Source: Legionellaceae bacterium
GTDB lineage: Bacteria; Pseudomonadota; Gammaproteobacteria; Legionellales; Legionellaceae
DNA: 64,000 nucleotides
Reading direction: 5' to 3'
Assembly (NCBI GenBank): GCA_018061965.1
Contig: JAGOTG010000009.1
Location: forward strand, 1 to 64,000
Positions 18,021 to 26,872 of this stretch are shown in pieces (within the stretch, counting starts at the first letter, position 1; every line of letters begins with the position of its first letter). Below the pieces are notes generated by a model. It was not told the origin of the DNA. It made no database searches and was given only the letters and a program-made list of their open reading frames with translations. A program made the position numbers and the translations under genes.

Positions 18021-18215
18021 ATGACAGATCATATAAAAAAACTCTATCGCTCAAAGCAGGATAGGATGATTGCGGGTGTATGCATGGGGTTGGCCGAATA
18101 CTTTAATATTGACCCTACGATTATGCGTTTGGGATTTGTGGGTTTTGCTCTAGCAGGCGGCTCAGCGTTGATAATTTATGCTTTGATGTGGTTAATTGTG
18201 CCGTTGAAAAGGTAG
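18021..18215 (+). CDS. PspC-domain small membrane protein
   Basis: A 64-aa protein made of one PspC domain: KLYRSKQDRMIAGVCMGLAEYFNIDPTIMR, then a membrane segment with Gly-rich start and end motif LMWLIVPLK. PspC partners sense envelope stress in the inner membrane; standalone short forms like this are common and poorly understood. The downstream rarA gene starts 23 bases after the stop and probably shares the transcript. Confidence 0.92.
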   Translation: MTDHIKKLYRSKQDRMIAGVCMGLAEYFNIDPTIMRLGFVGFALAGGSALIIYALMWLIVPLKR

Positions 18216-18238
18216 ACATAAAAGTACTAAAGAGAAAA

Positions 18239-19552
18239 ATGATTACCAATACTACTGCAACCGCTATACCACTTGCCGAATTATTAAGACCTAGCGACTT
18301 ATCTGAGGTCATTGGGCAGAAGCATTTATTAGGCCCAGGGAAACCTTTAAGAATTGCATTTGACTCAGGGATGCTTCATTCCATGATTTTGTGGGGTCCG
18401 CCAGGCGTGGGGAAAACCACGCTTGCACACCTCGCTGCAAAAGCATTTAACTATGAATGGATTGCATTATCAGCTGTATTTGCAGGGGTTAAAGATATTC
18501 GTGCCGCCATGGATTTGGCTAAAAAACATCAGGCGTCGCAACTCCAGACGATTTTATTTATTGATGAAATTCATCGTTTTAATAAAGCTCAGCAAGATGC
18601 GTTGTTACCCTATACTGAGTCGGGGTTGGTAACGCTGATTGGTGCAACGACTGAAAACCCATCTTTTGAAATCAATAATGCATTGTTATCGCGAACTCAA
18701 GTCCATGTTTTGCAATCACTCAATCATGATGACCTAAAGTGCTTGATACACCGGGCACAGCTGAAAAAACTTGGGCATTTAGAGTTTGAAGAGGGTACGA
18801 TTGCATTACTGATTGATTATGCCGATGGTGATGCACGCCGTTTACTGAATGTGTTGGAACAAATTGATGTGTTTGCACTGCACCAAAAAGTTTATAAGAT
18901 TTCTAGCCAAAGTATTGGCCAAATAATCAGTCAGCATACGCGACGCTTTGATAAATCGGGCGATTATTTTTACGATCAAATTTCTGCATTACATAAATCA
19001 GTCCGCGGTTCGAATCCAGATGCTGCCCTGTATTGGCTGTGTCGTATGTTCGACGGTGGGGCAGACCCCAAATATCTTGCTCGGCGCATCGTGAGAATGG
19101 CATGGGAAGATATCGGCTTGGCTGATCCACGAGCGCTGCAAATCGTAAATGATGCCGCGCAAACGTATGATAGATTAGGTTCTCCAGAAGGGGAGTTGGC
19201 TTTGGCTCAAGCCGTGATTTATTTGGCGGTAGCGCCCAAAAGTAATGCTGGGTATCAAGCCTACAATCAAGCCAAAGCTTTTGTGCGTCAAGATAAATCA
19301 CGCGATGTGCCTATCCATTTACGCAATGCACCTACTGGGTTAATGGAACAATTAGGCCATGGCAAAGACTACCGTTATGCACATAATGAACCGGGAGGAT
19401 TTGCCGCAGGGGTACAGTATTTGCCTAATGGGATGACAGATCCGCATTGGTATCAACCTGTTGAGCGTGGTTTGGAAATCAAAATAGGTGCAAAACTGAG
19501 TGAATTACGAAATAGGGATATCAATGCAAAAACTTCTCATGATAAAAAATGA
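18239..19552 (+). CDS. rarA: Replication-associated recombination protein A (AAA+ ATPase)
   Basis: A 437-aa RarA/MgsA/WRNIP1 family protein. Walker A GPPGVGKTT (53-61), Walker B LFIDEIHRFNKAQQDALLP (from about 107), sensor 1 GATTENPSFE, arginine-finger region, and the C-terminal MgsA tetramerisation part with GGADPKYLARRIVRMAWEDIGLADP. RarA acts at stalled replication forks with SSB and RecA. ATG 18239 is chosen since the frame open upstream overlaps the PspC gene and is unlike the family. Confidence 0.96.
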   Translation: MITNTTATAIPLAELLRPSDLSEVIGQKHLLGPGKPLRIAFDSGMLHSMILWGPPGVGKTTLAHLAAKAFNYEWIALSAVFAGVKDIRAAMDLAKKHQASQLQTILFIDEIHRFNKAQQDALLPYTESGLVTLIGATTENPSFEINNALLSRTQVHVLQSLNHDDLKCLIHRAQLKKLGHLEFEEGTIALLIDYADGDARRLLNVLEQIDVFALHQKVYKISSQSIGQIISQHTRRFDKSGDYFYDQISALHKSVRGSNPDAALYWLCRMFDGGADPKYLARRIVRMAWEDIGLADPRALQIVNDAAQTYDRLGSPEGELALAQAVIYLAVAPKSNAGYQAYNQAKAFVRQDKSRDVPIHLRNAPTGLMEQLGHGKDYRYAHNEPGGFAAGVQYLPNGMTDPHWYQPVERGLEIKIGAKLSELRNRDINAKTSHDKK

Positions 19553-19586
19553 GTTTAGGTTGCGACGGAGAGCGAACTAGGAGCGA

Positions 19587-20264
19587 ATGTATATTACACG
19601 TTTGGGCATTGCAGGGGTACTCAGTCTAATTTCCCAGCTGGTTTTTAGTGAAAGCTATACAAAACTATGGGGGTTGGCCAGTTATTTTGGTCAGTATGAG
19701 CAATTGCTTTATGCGGTTGAACCGCAGATTCGATTGGTTGACAGTGCTGGTACTTATGAACAGTCTTTACTCAATGCAGGCATCGGTACGACTATTAAGC
19801 CTCAATTACAAATTTGGCTCGGGCAAACTTATACTAATTATTCAGATAACAATAATGTTGCTGAGGACGTTGAAAATGTAGTCAGCAATGAGTACCGTGT
19901 TTGGGAGCAAATCATGTGGCGTAGACCATTTTCGGATGAGTTTGCATCTAGATTACGAGTGGAGCAACGCCGTGCTTTTCAGACGTCGGAGTGGGCAGTG
20001 CGGCTTCGTGAGCGAGCTTATTGGACTATTCCAGTTAATGAAATGATTTCTTTTGCCTTAAACGATGAGATTTTTTTAAATTTGAAATCTGTACCATGGG
20101 TTGCAACCTCCACTTTCGACCAAAATCGTGTTTTTGTGGGTATATATTATAAATTTACGCCAAACATAGGTCTTAATGTCAGTTATATGAATCAGTATAT
20201 TGCTAGAGATCCTGTAGAGGTTAATAATGGGCTTGTGCTGAACTTGATTGCATATATGTATTAG
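19587..20264 (+). CDS. DUF2490 family outer-membrane beta-barrel protein
   Basis: A 225-aa protein with a short signal peptide (ending near LVFSES) followed by alternating beta-strand pattern with aromatic girdles: YEQLLYAVEPQIRL, YRVWEQIMWRRPF, SRLRVEQRRAF, VRLRERAYWTIPV, NRVFVGIYYKFT and GLNVSYMNQYIAR, ending in an aromatic residue as outer-membrane proteins do. This is the DUF2490 plan. Function unknown. A family A hairpin follows the stop. Confidence 0.85.
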   Translation: MYITRLGIAGVLSLISQLVFSESYTKLWGLASYFGQYEQLLYAVEPQIRLVDSAGTYEQSLLNAGIGTTIKPQLQIWLGQTYTNYSDNNNVAEDVENVVSNEYRVWEQIMWRRPFSDEFASRLRVEQRRAFQTSEWAVRLRERAYWTIPVNEMISFALNDEIFLNLKSVPWVATSTFDQNRVFVGIYYKFTPNIGLNVSYMNQYIARDPVEVNNGLVLNLIAYMY

Positions 20265-20265
20265 C

Positions 20266-20287
20266 AGATTGGGCCAAGGCCCAATCT
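20266..20287. terminator. Family A palindrome between convergent genes, likely bidirectional terminator
   Basis: AGATTGGGCC-AA-GGCCCAATCT is a perfect 10-bp stem with a 2-base centre, placed between the stops of two convergent genes (20264 plus, 20297 minus). Lack of a T-run means a factor-independent terminator is only a guess, but a transcript-end role fits the position. Confidence 0.5.
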
Positions 20288-20296
20288 CGTAGCGCG

Positions 20297-21385
20297 TTAA
20301 GCAAACGGATAATCCGTATACCCTTTTTCATTCCCACCATAAAATGTGCTAGGGTCGGGTTGATTCAAAGGCAGATGCTCAGCAAAGCGCTTCACCAAAT
20401 CAGGATTGGCAATAAAAGGTTTACCAAACGCTACCAAATCAGCATAACCACTGGAAATGGCTTCTGTCGCCAGCTGGTAGTCATAGCCGTTGTTCACCAT
20501 CCAGGTGCCACGAAATAATGCCCGAAGTTTATGAAAATCAAACTCATCTGACGTCTCACGTGAACCACCGGTGGTGCCTTCAATCACATGCACATAAGCA
20601 AGATGTAAACTATCTAATTCGCGAACCAATTGTGTGTATAGTTTGAAAGGGGCGCTGTCGGTTGCACCATTGGAAGAGCTGATTGGCGATAACCTTATTC
20701 CAGTCCGTTGAGCACCAATTTGATCGATAATGGCTGTCACCACTTCAAATGCAAAACGCAAGCGATTTGAGATAGAACCACCATAGAGATCAGTGCGTTG
20801 ATTCGAAGCATCCCCCATAAATTGTTGAATCAAATACCCATTCGCAGCATGGATTTCTACACCGTCAAACCCGGCGTCTATTGCCAATTGTGCTGCGTGT
20901 TGATAATCACGAATAATCTGTTTGATTTCATCGACAGTTAGGGCACGTGGAGTGCCTAATTCTACAAATTCACCCGTTTCACTGATAGTTTTAGATCCTT
21001 TGGGTGCGCCAATCGCAGAGGGAGCAACCGGCCTTTCGCCATTAGGTTGTAAAGACGGATGTGAAAAACGGCCAACATGCCACAATTGCGCAAAAATACG
21101 CCCACCAGCGGCATGCACGGCATTGGTTACTAGTTTCCAACCCTCTTTTTGAGCTACAGAATAGATACCCGGTGTCCACGCATAGCCTTTGCCAGTCGGA
21201 GAAATCTGAGTGGCTTCTGAAATGATTAAACCAGCTGTTGCGCGTTGGCTATAATAATCCGCATTTAAAGCATGGGGTGTATCCGTACCATGTGTGGCAC
21301 GACTCCTGGTTAACGGCGCCATAACTATACGGTTTGGGAGTTTTAAACCTTTTAAATCATACGCTGTAAATAGAATAGAGCTCAT
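20297..21385 (-). CDS. nemA: Alkene reductase of the old yellow enzyme family (N-ethylmaleimide reductase-like)
   Basis: A 362-aa FMN TIM-barrel. LPNRIVMAPLTRSRA, AQLWHVGRFSHPS, the catalytic-site block FDGVEIHAANGYLIQQFM (His-Asn pair that binds the substrate), and C-terminal GYADLVAFGKPFIANPDLV, TFYGGNEKGYTDYP are those of NemA/XenA-type enzymes. It reduces activated double bonds and nitro compounds with NADPH and helps detoxify electrophiles. No adjacent nemR regulator. Confidence 0.93.
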   Translation of the reverse strand: MSSILFTAYDLKGLKLPNRIVMAPLTRSRATHGTDTPHALNADYYSQRATAGLIISEATQISPTGKGYAWTPGIYSVAQKEGWKLVTNAVHAAGGRIFAQLWHVGRFSHPSLQPNGERPVAPSAIGAPKGSKTISETGEFVELGTPRALTVDEIKQIIRDYQHAAQLAIDAGFDGVEIHAANGYLIQQFMGDASNQRTDLYGGSISNRLRFAFEVVTAIIDQIGAQRTGIRLSPISSSNGATDSAPFKLYTQLVRELDSLHLAYVHVIEGTTGGSRETSDEFDFHKLRALFRGTWMVNNGYDYQLATEAISSGYADLVAFGKPFIANPDLVKRFAEHLPLNQPDPSTFYGGNEKGYTDYPFA

Positions 21386-21434
21386 TATTATCCTTAAAAA
21401 TCATGGGGCGTTTCTTGCTCCGAACGCCCTCAAT

Positions 21435-21497
21435 CCGTTCATGCTGAGGAGGTGCCTACGCCGTCTCGAAGCCTATTGTTAGAGCTTCGCGCCGAAA
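21435..21497. repeat. Partial copy of repeat family B (CCGTTC..CTGAGGA..GTCTCGAAGC)
   Basis: CCGTTCATGCTGAGGA followed by GCCGTCTCGAAGCC and GCTTCGCG matches the left half of the elements at 55633 and 63177. The right terminal repeat is missing. The rest of 21386-21695, between the divergent nemA and MFS genes, has no convincing gene; a tiny minus-strand frame after an AGGAGG at about 21533 runs into this repeat and is probably spurious. Confidence 0.6.
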
Positions 21498-21695
21498 GGT
21501 CCTTAACTTTATATAAACATAAGTGTAACATGACCTCCTATAAATGTTTAGCTGGGTTCAGCTGAGATATTTACAAGAATTTACAATTGCGACAAAATCC
21601 TTTTTTTGAGCAATTAGAACATTATTTGTTATTTTGGTGGATCATGGAAAATTGGACGCTGCGCGATATTTTATAGAGATGTTGGATGGTTAAGC

Positions 21696-22928
21696 ATGGC
21701 TAGATTGTTGGATATCTCTATTTTCAAACGTAATCGTGCGTTTGGTCTATTATATAGCGGCCAATTTGTTTCGTTCGTTGGAACGATGATGAGTATGGTT
21801 GCCTTACCTTTTCAAATCTACACAGCAACGCATTCTACAGTCATGGTGGGTCTCTTAAGCTTAGTACAGCTATTGCCTCTCATTTTCACCGCACTTCTGG
21901 GTGGCGTGTTTGCTGATCGTTATTCCAGACGGCATATTTTGATGGTAAGTGATGGGGTTTTAGCCGCTTGTTGTATTGTTCTGGCACTCAATGCAACCTG
22001 GCACCCACCGAATATAGTCATGATATTTGTGCTGGCCAGCCTTATGTCCGCGATTACTGGATTACATCGGCCTTCTTTCGAAGGGTTGATTCAACAGATG
22101 GTTGGCAATGAAGATTACAAAACGGTGGGTGCATTGCATGCATTTCAATTTAGTTTTTGTATGATTGTAGGTCCTGCCATCGCAGGTATTATGATTGCAA
22201 CCTTTGGCGTTGCGCTGACTTATTGGTTTGACTGTTTTACTTTTGGATATTCAGTCATCAATGTATGGCTACTAAAATCCGTTCCCAATCCGAGTAAGGG
22301 GGAGGTTATACCCATTTTTGCGGCACTGAAAGAAGGCCTACAATTTGCTTGGTCACGGCCCGTGTTGTGGGGAAGTTATTGTGTCGATTTTATTGCAATG
22401 GTATTTGCGATGCCTAATGCGTTGTTTCCAGCCATTGCACCCCAATACGGTGGTGTCAAAACATTGGGATTTTTATATGCGGCACCCGCTGTGGGTTCTT
22501 TAATTATCTCAGTTTGGAGTGGTTGGACTGCTGGGATAAAACATGAAGGCCAAGCAATAGCGATATCAGCCATGGCTTGGGGGATAGCCATGATGGGTTT
22601 TGGCTGGTCTCATTCAATTATATGGGCATTGGTATTTTTAGCTTGCGCCGGTGCCGCGGACGCCGCAAGTGGCATTTTTCGGGTGAGCCTGTGGAATAAT
22701 ATTATTCCACCAGAATTTAGAGGACGTTTAGCTGGTATTGAGATGCTCAGCTATCTGAGTGGACCCAAAGCAGGGGATATGCGCGCAGGTTTGATGGCAA
22801 AATATACTGGAATTGGTCCAGCGATTATCAGTGGTGGCTTGTTGTGTGTATTGGGCGTGGGTGCATGTTGCTACAGGTTGCGTAAGTTTTGGGATTATCG
22901 CAGCGATGATAATTCTGATGATAACTAA
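21696..22928 (+). CDS. MFS transporter, EntS/MFS_3-type exporter
   Basis: A 410-aa protein with about 12 membrane segments. AFGLLYSGQFVSFVGTMMSMVALPFQIY is typical of EntS-like exporters (TM1), FADRYSRRHILM is motif A between TM2 and TM3, and LKEGLQFAWSRPVLWGSY and NNIIPPEFRGRLAGIEMLSY are family blocks. EntS exports the siderophore enterobactin; others in the family export antibiotics or macrolides. No siderophore synthesis genes are near, so substrate is open. Confidence 0.88.
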   Translation: MARLLDISIFKRNRAFGLLYSGQFVSFVGTMMSMVALPFQIYTATHSTVMVGLLSLVQLLPLIFTALLGGVFADRYSRRHILMVSDGVLAACCIVLALNATWHPPNIVMIFVLASLMSAITGLHRPSFEGLIQQMVGNEDYKTVGALHAFQFSFCMIVGPAIAGIMIATFGVALTYWFDCFTFGYSVINVWLLKSVPNPSKGEVIPIFAALKEGLQFAWSRPVLWGSYCVDFIAMVFAMPNALFPAIAPQYGGVKTLGFLYAAPAVGSLIISVWSGWTAGIKHEGQAIAISAMAWGIAMMGFGWSHSIIWALVFLACAGAADAASGIFRVSLWNNIIPPEFRGRLAGIEMLSYLSGPKAGDMRAGLMAKYTGIGPAIISGGLLCVLGVGACCYRLRKFWDYRSDDNSDDN

Positions 22929-23006
22929 ATTAAATTGCAAGTGTGCATGTCACTCCCCAGGTACGTTACCCTAACACAATAATATCCAAACACTCTGCAA
23001 CTGAAA

Positions 23007-23035
23007 TTGAATAATTATCCGCAGTGTGATATAAA
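23007..23035 (+). promoter_or_regulatory. Sigma-70-type promoter for the CheD-like gene
   Basis: TTGAAT and TATAAA are separated by exactly 17 bases, about 45 bases upstream of the ATG at 23081. AGGTGA then lies 7-8 bases before the ATG. The gene thus has its own promoter. No PmrA-type TTAATATT direct repeat was seen. Confidence 0.6.
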
Positions 23036-23080
23036 TTTGAACAATAATTACTTGTTAAGCGCTCTATTAGGTGAAATATT

Positions 23081-23971
23081 ATGCTTAGTCCCAGGGAGTC
23101 AGTATCATTGCAAACCATGATTCAGCAGATCGATCCGAGTAAAACTGATATTATTCAGAATTTAAAAGATGAGAAATATGCTCTAGCACTTCGAAAAGCA
23201 TGTGGGGTTAAATTATACCCGTTTATCATGATGATGTTAGATTATGTGGATCAGCTGTCTATTGATCTCAATGAAAAATCATCTAATGGTATGACCGCGC
23301 TTGATTGGTTAGATCAGGCTGGGAGCGTACCTTTTTTAACAGAGCATCAATTAACCAGAGAAAAACTTCGCACCAAAGGAGCTATTAGTGGGCTGATACA
23401 CTCGACCGTAGATTTTGATAAGAGCGCTGCCTTATTTTTAGGTACGGATGAGCTGGCTGTAGCCTTTCATGATAGCGATTATCCAGTGATTGGATCAGTA
23501 GGGGCAGGCCAGTGTATTATACTTTGTGTGTATGATTCAAAGCTTAAAAAAGCGTTATTAACTCATATATCAGGTCTTGATGATCGTAGCCAGAAAATGA
23601 TTAACACGGTCAATAACGCGTTGAGTTCATTTACACCAGTCCATTCAAGCGCCTATATTGTGGGTGGTGTGGACAACTCAAGATCTAGATTGACACATCA
23701 AAAAATAACTCAATTATTAAATTACCATAATATAAAAGTCAAATATCAAAAAGTCTTTCAAGGTTCCTATCAAAACGGCGCATGTCAAAGCGAGTCCTTT
23801 GCTATCAATGCCAGTAATGGTCATTGTTACTCAAATCTAGGGATAAGTCATTTTGAATATACAGAAGAAAGAGCCATGGCTTCCACAGAACCCCCTTTAG
23901 ATGATATAGGCATTGTCGAGAATACAAGATCTGCTCAAATTAGTGAAGGTATGTCTTGCAGGATCAGCTAG
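23081..23971 (+). CDS. Candidate effector with a CheD/CNF-like glutamine-deamidase fold
   Basis: Not a known gene. After a helical N-terminus with one ankyrin-like turn (NGMTALDWLDQAG, 70-81), residues about 135-250 follow the CheD plan: VIGSVGAGQCIILCVYDSKL (Cys145), then ALLTHISG (His162). Cys-to-His spacing is 17, as in CheD (C27/H44 in the Thermotoga protein). After it come SSAYIVGGVDNS, a helix, NYHNIKVKYQKVFQGSY and a final strand pair with ASNGHCYS, parallel to the CheD C-terminus. CheD deamidates chemoreceptor glutamines; CNF1 and BLF1 toxins use the same fold on host GTPases and eIF4A. No chemotaxis genes are present here, so host targeting is the better guess. Fold assigned by eye. 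Confidence 0.7.
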   Translation: MLSPRESVSLQTMIQQIDPSKTDIIQNLKDEKYALALRKACGVKLYPFIMMMLDYVDQLSIDLNEKSSNGMTALDWLDQAGSVPFLTEHQLTREKLRTKGAISGLIHSTVDFDKSAALFLGTDELAVAFHDSDYPVIGSVGAGQCIILCVYDSKLKKALLTHISGLDDRSQKMINTVNNALSSFTPVHSSAYIVGGVDNSRSRLTHQKITQLLNYHNIKVKYQKVFQGSYQNGACQSESFAINASNGHCYSNLGISHFEYTEERAMASTEPPLDDIGIVENTRSAQISEGMSCRIS

Positions 23972-24043
23972 CTTGTGCTTGATTTTGATTGACTACGGAT
24001 AGGGGCACACTGTCCTCGTCAATGTAAAGGAGATATTCAATCT

Positions 24044-24080
24044 AGTACTAGGGTCTGAATTGTCAACAGACCCTAGTACT
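24044..24080. repeat. Perfect 14-bp inverted repeat
   Basis: AGTACTAGGGTCTG (24044-24057) and CAGACCCTAGTACT (24067-24080) are perfect reverse complements around a 9-base loop, lying between convergent genes (stops at 23971 and 24164). Probably a transcript-end hairpin. Confidence 0.6.
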
Positions 24081-24084
24081 GCTG

Positions 24085-24130
24085 CAATAACTATAAGGGT
24101 TGGACCTTGGCACAACCTTTATAGTTATTG
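24085..24130. repeat. 18-bp inverted repeat around a family A-like core
   Basis: Arms 24085-24102 and 24113-24130 match with one mismatch; the centre GGTTGGACC-TT-GGCACAACC is a degenerate family A core. It follows directly after the 14-bp hairpin, so two stem-loops in tandem separate the convergent genes. Confidence 0.6.
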
Positions 24131-24163
24131 AATGATGCTTGCTGATCACGAAAAAGAGAAGGT

Positions 24164-24943
24164 TTAACGTGGTTCTGGGCCTGTTGCTCCGAGGATTGCT
24201 AGCATTGCGGGATCATTTCTTTGCGCTGCATAATCAGAAGCTTTTTTGCCATCATGATCACGCGAGTTTTTATCAAAGTAGGGTAACAAGGCTTCAACAC
24301 ACTGCTTATTGCCATACATAGCTGCATAGTGTAACGCATTACGCTCTTTCGAGTCCTTTTCTTGTAAAGCGGGCGTGTCATCCATCAAAACACTCGTGGC
24401 TTTTGTTGATTTATTGAGCAAGCTTACTAATAAAGGGGTCATTCCTTGCCTGTTTTTTGCACTCAAAACCCTCTCATTCATTGCTTTGATTGCAGTCAAT
24501 ATTTCAGGGAGATTAGATTCGGCTGCCAAATGGGCCACTGTATCACCCAAGCGATTGGGTTGACTGAGATTTATCGGATCAGTATTTAGTAATGTAAATA
24601 ATGCCAATTTGGTCTCTTTATCATTCTTTGAGCTTATCAGTGCCAAATGAATCGGCAATTGTTGCAAACCAGTCAATTGATGAATAGAAGCCCCGTATTT
24701 TAGCAAAGCTTCCACACAATCCCTATGTCCAAAAAACGTCGCATAATGCAATGCGGTAAACCCACCATGTGCAGTTTGTTTTTCTAGAATTTCTGGCAAT
24801 TGGCTGGGGTCAATGGAACTTAAGCGTTCTTCAATAAAACTGATAACGCCATATTTAGCCGCAAACTGGATTGGCGTTAAGTTCTCTAGGTCTGCTTGTG
24901 GGAGATCTAAAGAGGTTGTGTGTGGGATTAATCTATCTTGCAT
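24164..24943 (-). CDS. Ankyrin-repeat protein, candidate effector
   Basis: A 259-aa protein almost wholly made of ankyrin repeats, about six to seven of them: NLTPIQFAAKYG, GGFTALHYATFFGHRDCVEA, QQLPIHLALIS, GDTVAHLAAESNLPEIL, GMTPLLVSLLN, ERNALHYAAMYGNKQCVEA and GKKASDYAAQRND. Each follows the TPLHxAA...G helix-turn-helix pattern. No signal peptide or membrane segment. Ankyrin proteins in intracellular bacteria often bind host proteins; partner unknown. The ATG at 24943 has GAGAG upstream; it is divergent from the kinase-like gene. Confidence 0.88.
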   Translation of the reverse strand: MQDRLIPHTTSLDLPQADLENLTPIQFAAKYGVISFIEERLSSIDPSQLPEILEKQTAHGGFTALHYATFFGHRDCVEALLKYGASIHQLTGLQQLPIHLALISSKNDKETKLALFTLLNTDPINLSQPNRLGDTVAHLAAESNLPEILTAIKAMNERVLSAKNRQGMTPLLVSLLNKSTKATSVLMDDTPALQEKDSKERNALHYAAMYGNKQCVEALLPYFDKNSRDHDGKKASDYAAQRNDPAMLAILGATGPEPR

Positions 24944-24959
24944 AGTGTTGGCTCTCAAA

Positions 24960-24988
24960 TTGACGAAACTGAATATCTCTCCTATACC
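24960..24988 (+). promoter_or_regulatory. Possible promoter for the kinase-like gene
   Basis: TTGACG and TATACC are spaced by 17 bases, with a start site expected near 24995, about 30 bases before the ATG at 25025. The -10 is imperfect. Confidence 0.45.
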
Positions 24989-25024
24989 TAATATAGTACA
25001 TATATTAATCAAAAGACACCTATT

Positions 25025-26872
25025 ATGCTAAAAATTATTGATAATCCCAGACGTGATCCTCGTTTCGCTAGATTTAATTTAAAAATTGAAGCCTATAATC
25101 ACGCCATAGAAACAGACAATCTGGCTGAAGCTCGTCAATTATTGCAAGAAATTCACTATTTTCAGCAAGAGTTAACTAATTTAGCTTTAGACAGCCTCTT
25201 TGACCCTCGTTCTGTACCAGGAAATCTTAAAGCTATTTTTGATTGGAATGGGGTTTCAGAAGAGTTGATGCATTTGAGTAAAACAGACAAGATGCCTGTA
25301 TCGCCACTGTCTACAGAGGTATTGCTAAATACTTTAACGGGTATACCTGAGTCTCCAAAAGTTATTCAGCAATGGAGAGAAGACGTTGGTCCCACATTGA
25401 TTGGTTCTGTCATCAATGCCGTGTCATTTTTGTGGGGTTCCACCAGAAACCCGCAAATTGATGACTATATTACAGAGTTGCTGACGTTACATGATACGCA
25501 TGGATTTGCTTCTTTAAATTATTTTTATGGGTTGCAGCAAGTAAAGTTTGAATTACTACATGCTATTAATTTCACAACATTACTACCAGCTGAATTAGTA
25601 CAATACCAATCTTTATTGAATCAGATAAACGGTCAAATTAATGAAGTGATACATGCTGTCCCCATATTGGTATCACGCTATGCTGAGCACGAATCTATTG
25701 CATCGTCTTTGCGTCAAGATTTTCAAACAGCCAGTCCTGATAATAAGGAAAAAATTTTTAAAATATTTATGGGCGCTGATTTCAACAAGCCGATTGATGC
25801 ACATTCTGAACCAGAGATGTCTGAAGAAGAGATTGCAGAGCATAATGAGGCTATGGCTACCAACAAAGCATCTGTTCATGAGATTTTACCGAATTTAGAG
25901 GGTGTATATGTTCATAAAATTTCTAGCGCAAACAATAAAACTTGGCTATTACAACAAGATGAAACCAAAGAACAAACTGTTCTGCGTGTCGAACAACCTA
26001 ATCCCGCAACTTTGATTCACCGCTTAAGGACCACACCAGTCAATGAGTTTTTATCTCAAACTTATGCGACATGCTTATCTGAATATAATGGTTATCCCAT
26101 TGTTATTTCAGAATTTGCTGAGGGTGGTGATCTCCGTTCAAATAGAAAGGACCAACAAGAGACTCAAACAACTGAGGCAGCACGACAACAAGCTATATTG
26201 GATGTGGGGCACATGGCTCAATTTTGTCAGGCTATGATTGAGCAACAGGCCATGCACTCTGATCTCAAACTATCTAATTTCTTACTGTCCGAAGAAGGAA
26301 AACTGTTTGCAAATGATATGAAAGCATTCCAAACAATCAATGCCGATGGAAACATATTGGCGCAGAGCGCTATTGTTACACTACCTTTTGCACCACCTGA
26401 ATATAAGAAAAGTCTTGCAACCAGGCATATGGCTGATGGAAAACCTATTGAGTTGAATGCAGATAAATTTATGAGCTATCAACTTGGTCTCGCATTGTAT
26501 GATCATTTGGTATTACCCAGCTCACCGGATTGGTCTGAACAAGCGCTCAATTTTAATCATCCAGTTTTTGATGGCGCAACAGGGAAAAAGTTACGAGCAT
26601 TAATCAAAGTATTAACTATAGAAAATCCGGACACTAGATTAGGTACTGGCTATGCATTGGAGCAATTAGAAAAACTGCAGATGCAATCGGTAAAACTACA
26701 TATGGCACTGGAGGTTAATGACCAACTACCCACCACAAGTCAGTTAGCACTAACTGATTTTGATATTGAAGAGGACAAACATCGCACTACGGTTCCTGGA
26801 CCCAAGGAAAAGACTCAGCATGTAAGCTCCGACTCTCACGCAGACGACTCGAGTCAAACCCCCAAAATATAA
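25025..26872 (+). CDS. Protein-kinase-like protein, candidate effector
   Basis: A 615-aa protein. Residues 1-285 are helical and unrecognised. Residues about 290-555 follow the eukaryotic-like kinase plan: catalytic loop HSDLKLSNFLL (Asp413, Lys415, Asn418), a metal-site Asp431 in NDMK where DFG is usual, an APE-like PFAPPEY, and a helix F region FMSYQLGLALYDHL. The strand 3 position reads TVLRVEQ, with Arg where the ATP-anchoring Lys is normal, so activity is uncertain. The tail is acidic, Thr/Ser/His rich. No export signal of the Sec type. A role in host-cell signalling after secretion is inferred from the eukaryote-like fold and effector-like neighbours. Confidence 0.75.
   Translation: MLKIIDNPRRDPRFARFNLKIEAYNHAIETDNLAEARQLLQEIHYFQQELTNLALDSLFDPRSVPGNLKAIFDWNGVSEELMHLSKTDKMPVSPLSTEVLLNTLTGIPESPKVIQQWREDVGPTLIGSVINAVSFLWGSTRNPQIDDYITELLTLHDTHGFASLNYFYGLQQVKFELLHAINFTTLLPAELVQYQSLLNQINGQINEVIHAVPILVSRYAEHESIASSLRQDFQTASPDNKEKIFKIFMGADFNKPIDAHSEPEMSEEEIAEHNEAMATNKASVHEILPNLEGVYVHKISSANNKTWLLQQDETKEQTVLRVEQPNPATLIHRLRTTPVNEFLSQTYATCLSEYNGYPIVISEFAEGGDLRSNRKDQQETQTTEAARQQAILDVGHMAQFCQAMIEQQAMHSDLKLSNFLLSEEGKLFANDMKAFQTINADGNILAQSAIVTLPFAPPEYKKSLATRHMADGKPIELNADKFMSYQLGLALYDHLVLPSSPDWSEQALNFNHPVFDGATGKKLRALIKVLTIENPDTRLGTGYALEQLEKLQMQSVKLHMALEVNDQLPTTSQLALTDFDIEEDKHRTTVPGPKEKTQHVSSDSHADDSSQTPKI

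Noticed and set aside
21503-21536. AGGAGG followed by ATG on the minus strand before nemA, as a possible leader peptide
   Set aside because: Spacing of 2-3 bases is too short and the frame runs straight into a family B repeat.
24960-25024. PmrA-type direct repeats (TTAATATT pairs) upstream of the effector-like genes
   Set aside because: TATATTAATC and CTAATATAG occur but not as the spaced tandem repeat needed; similar AT-rich strings are common in this DNA.
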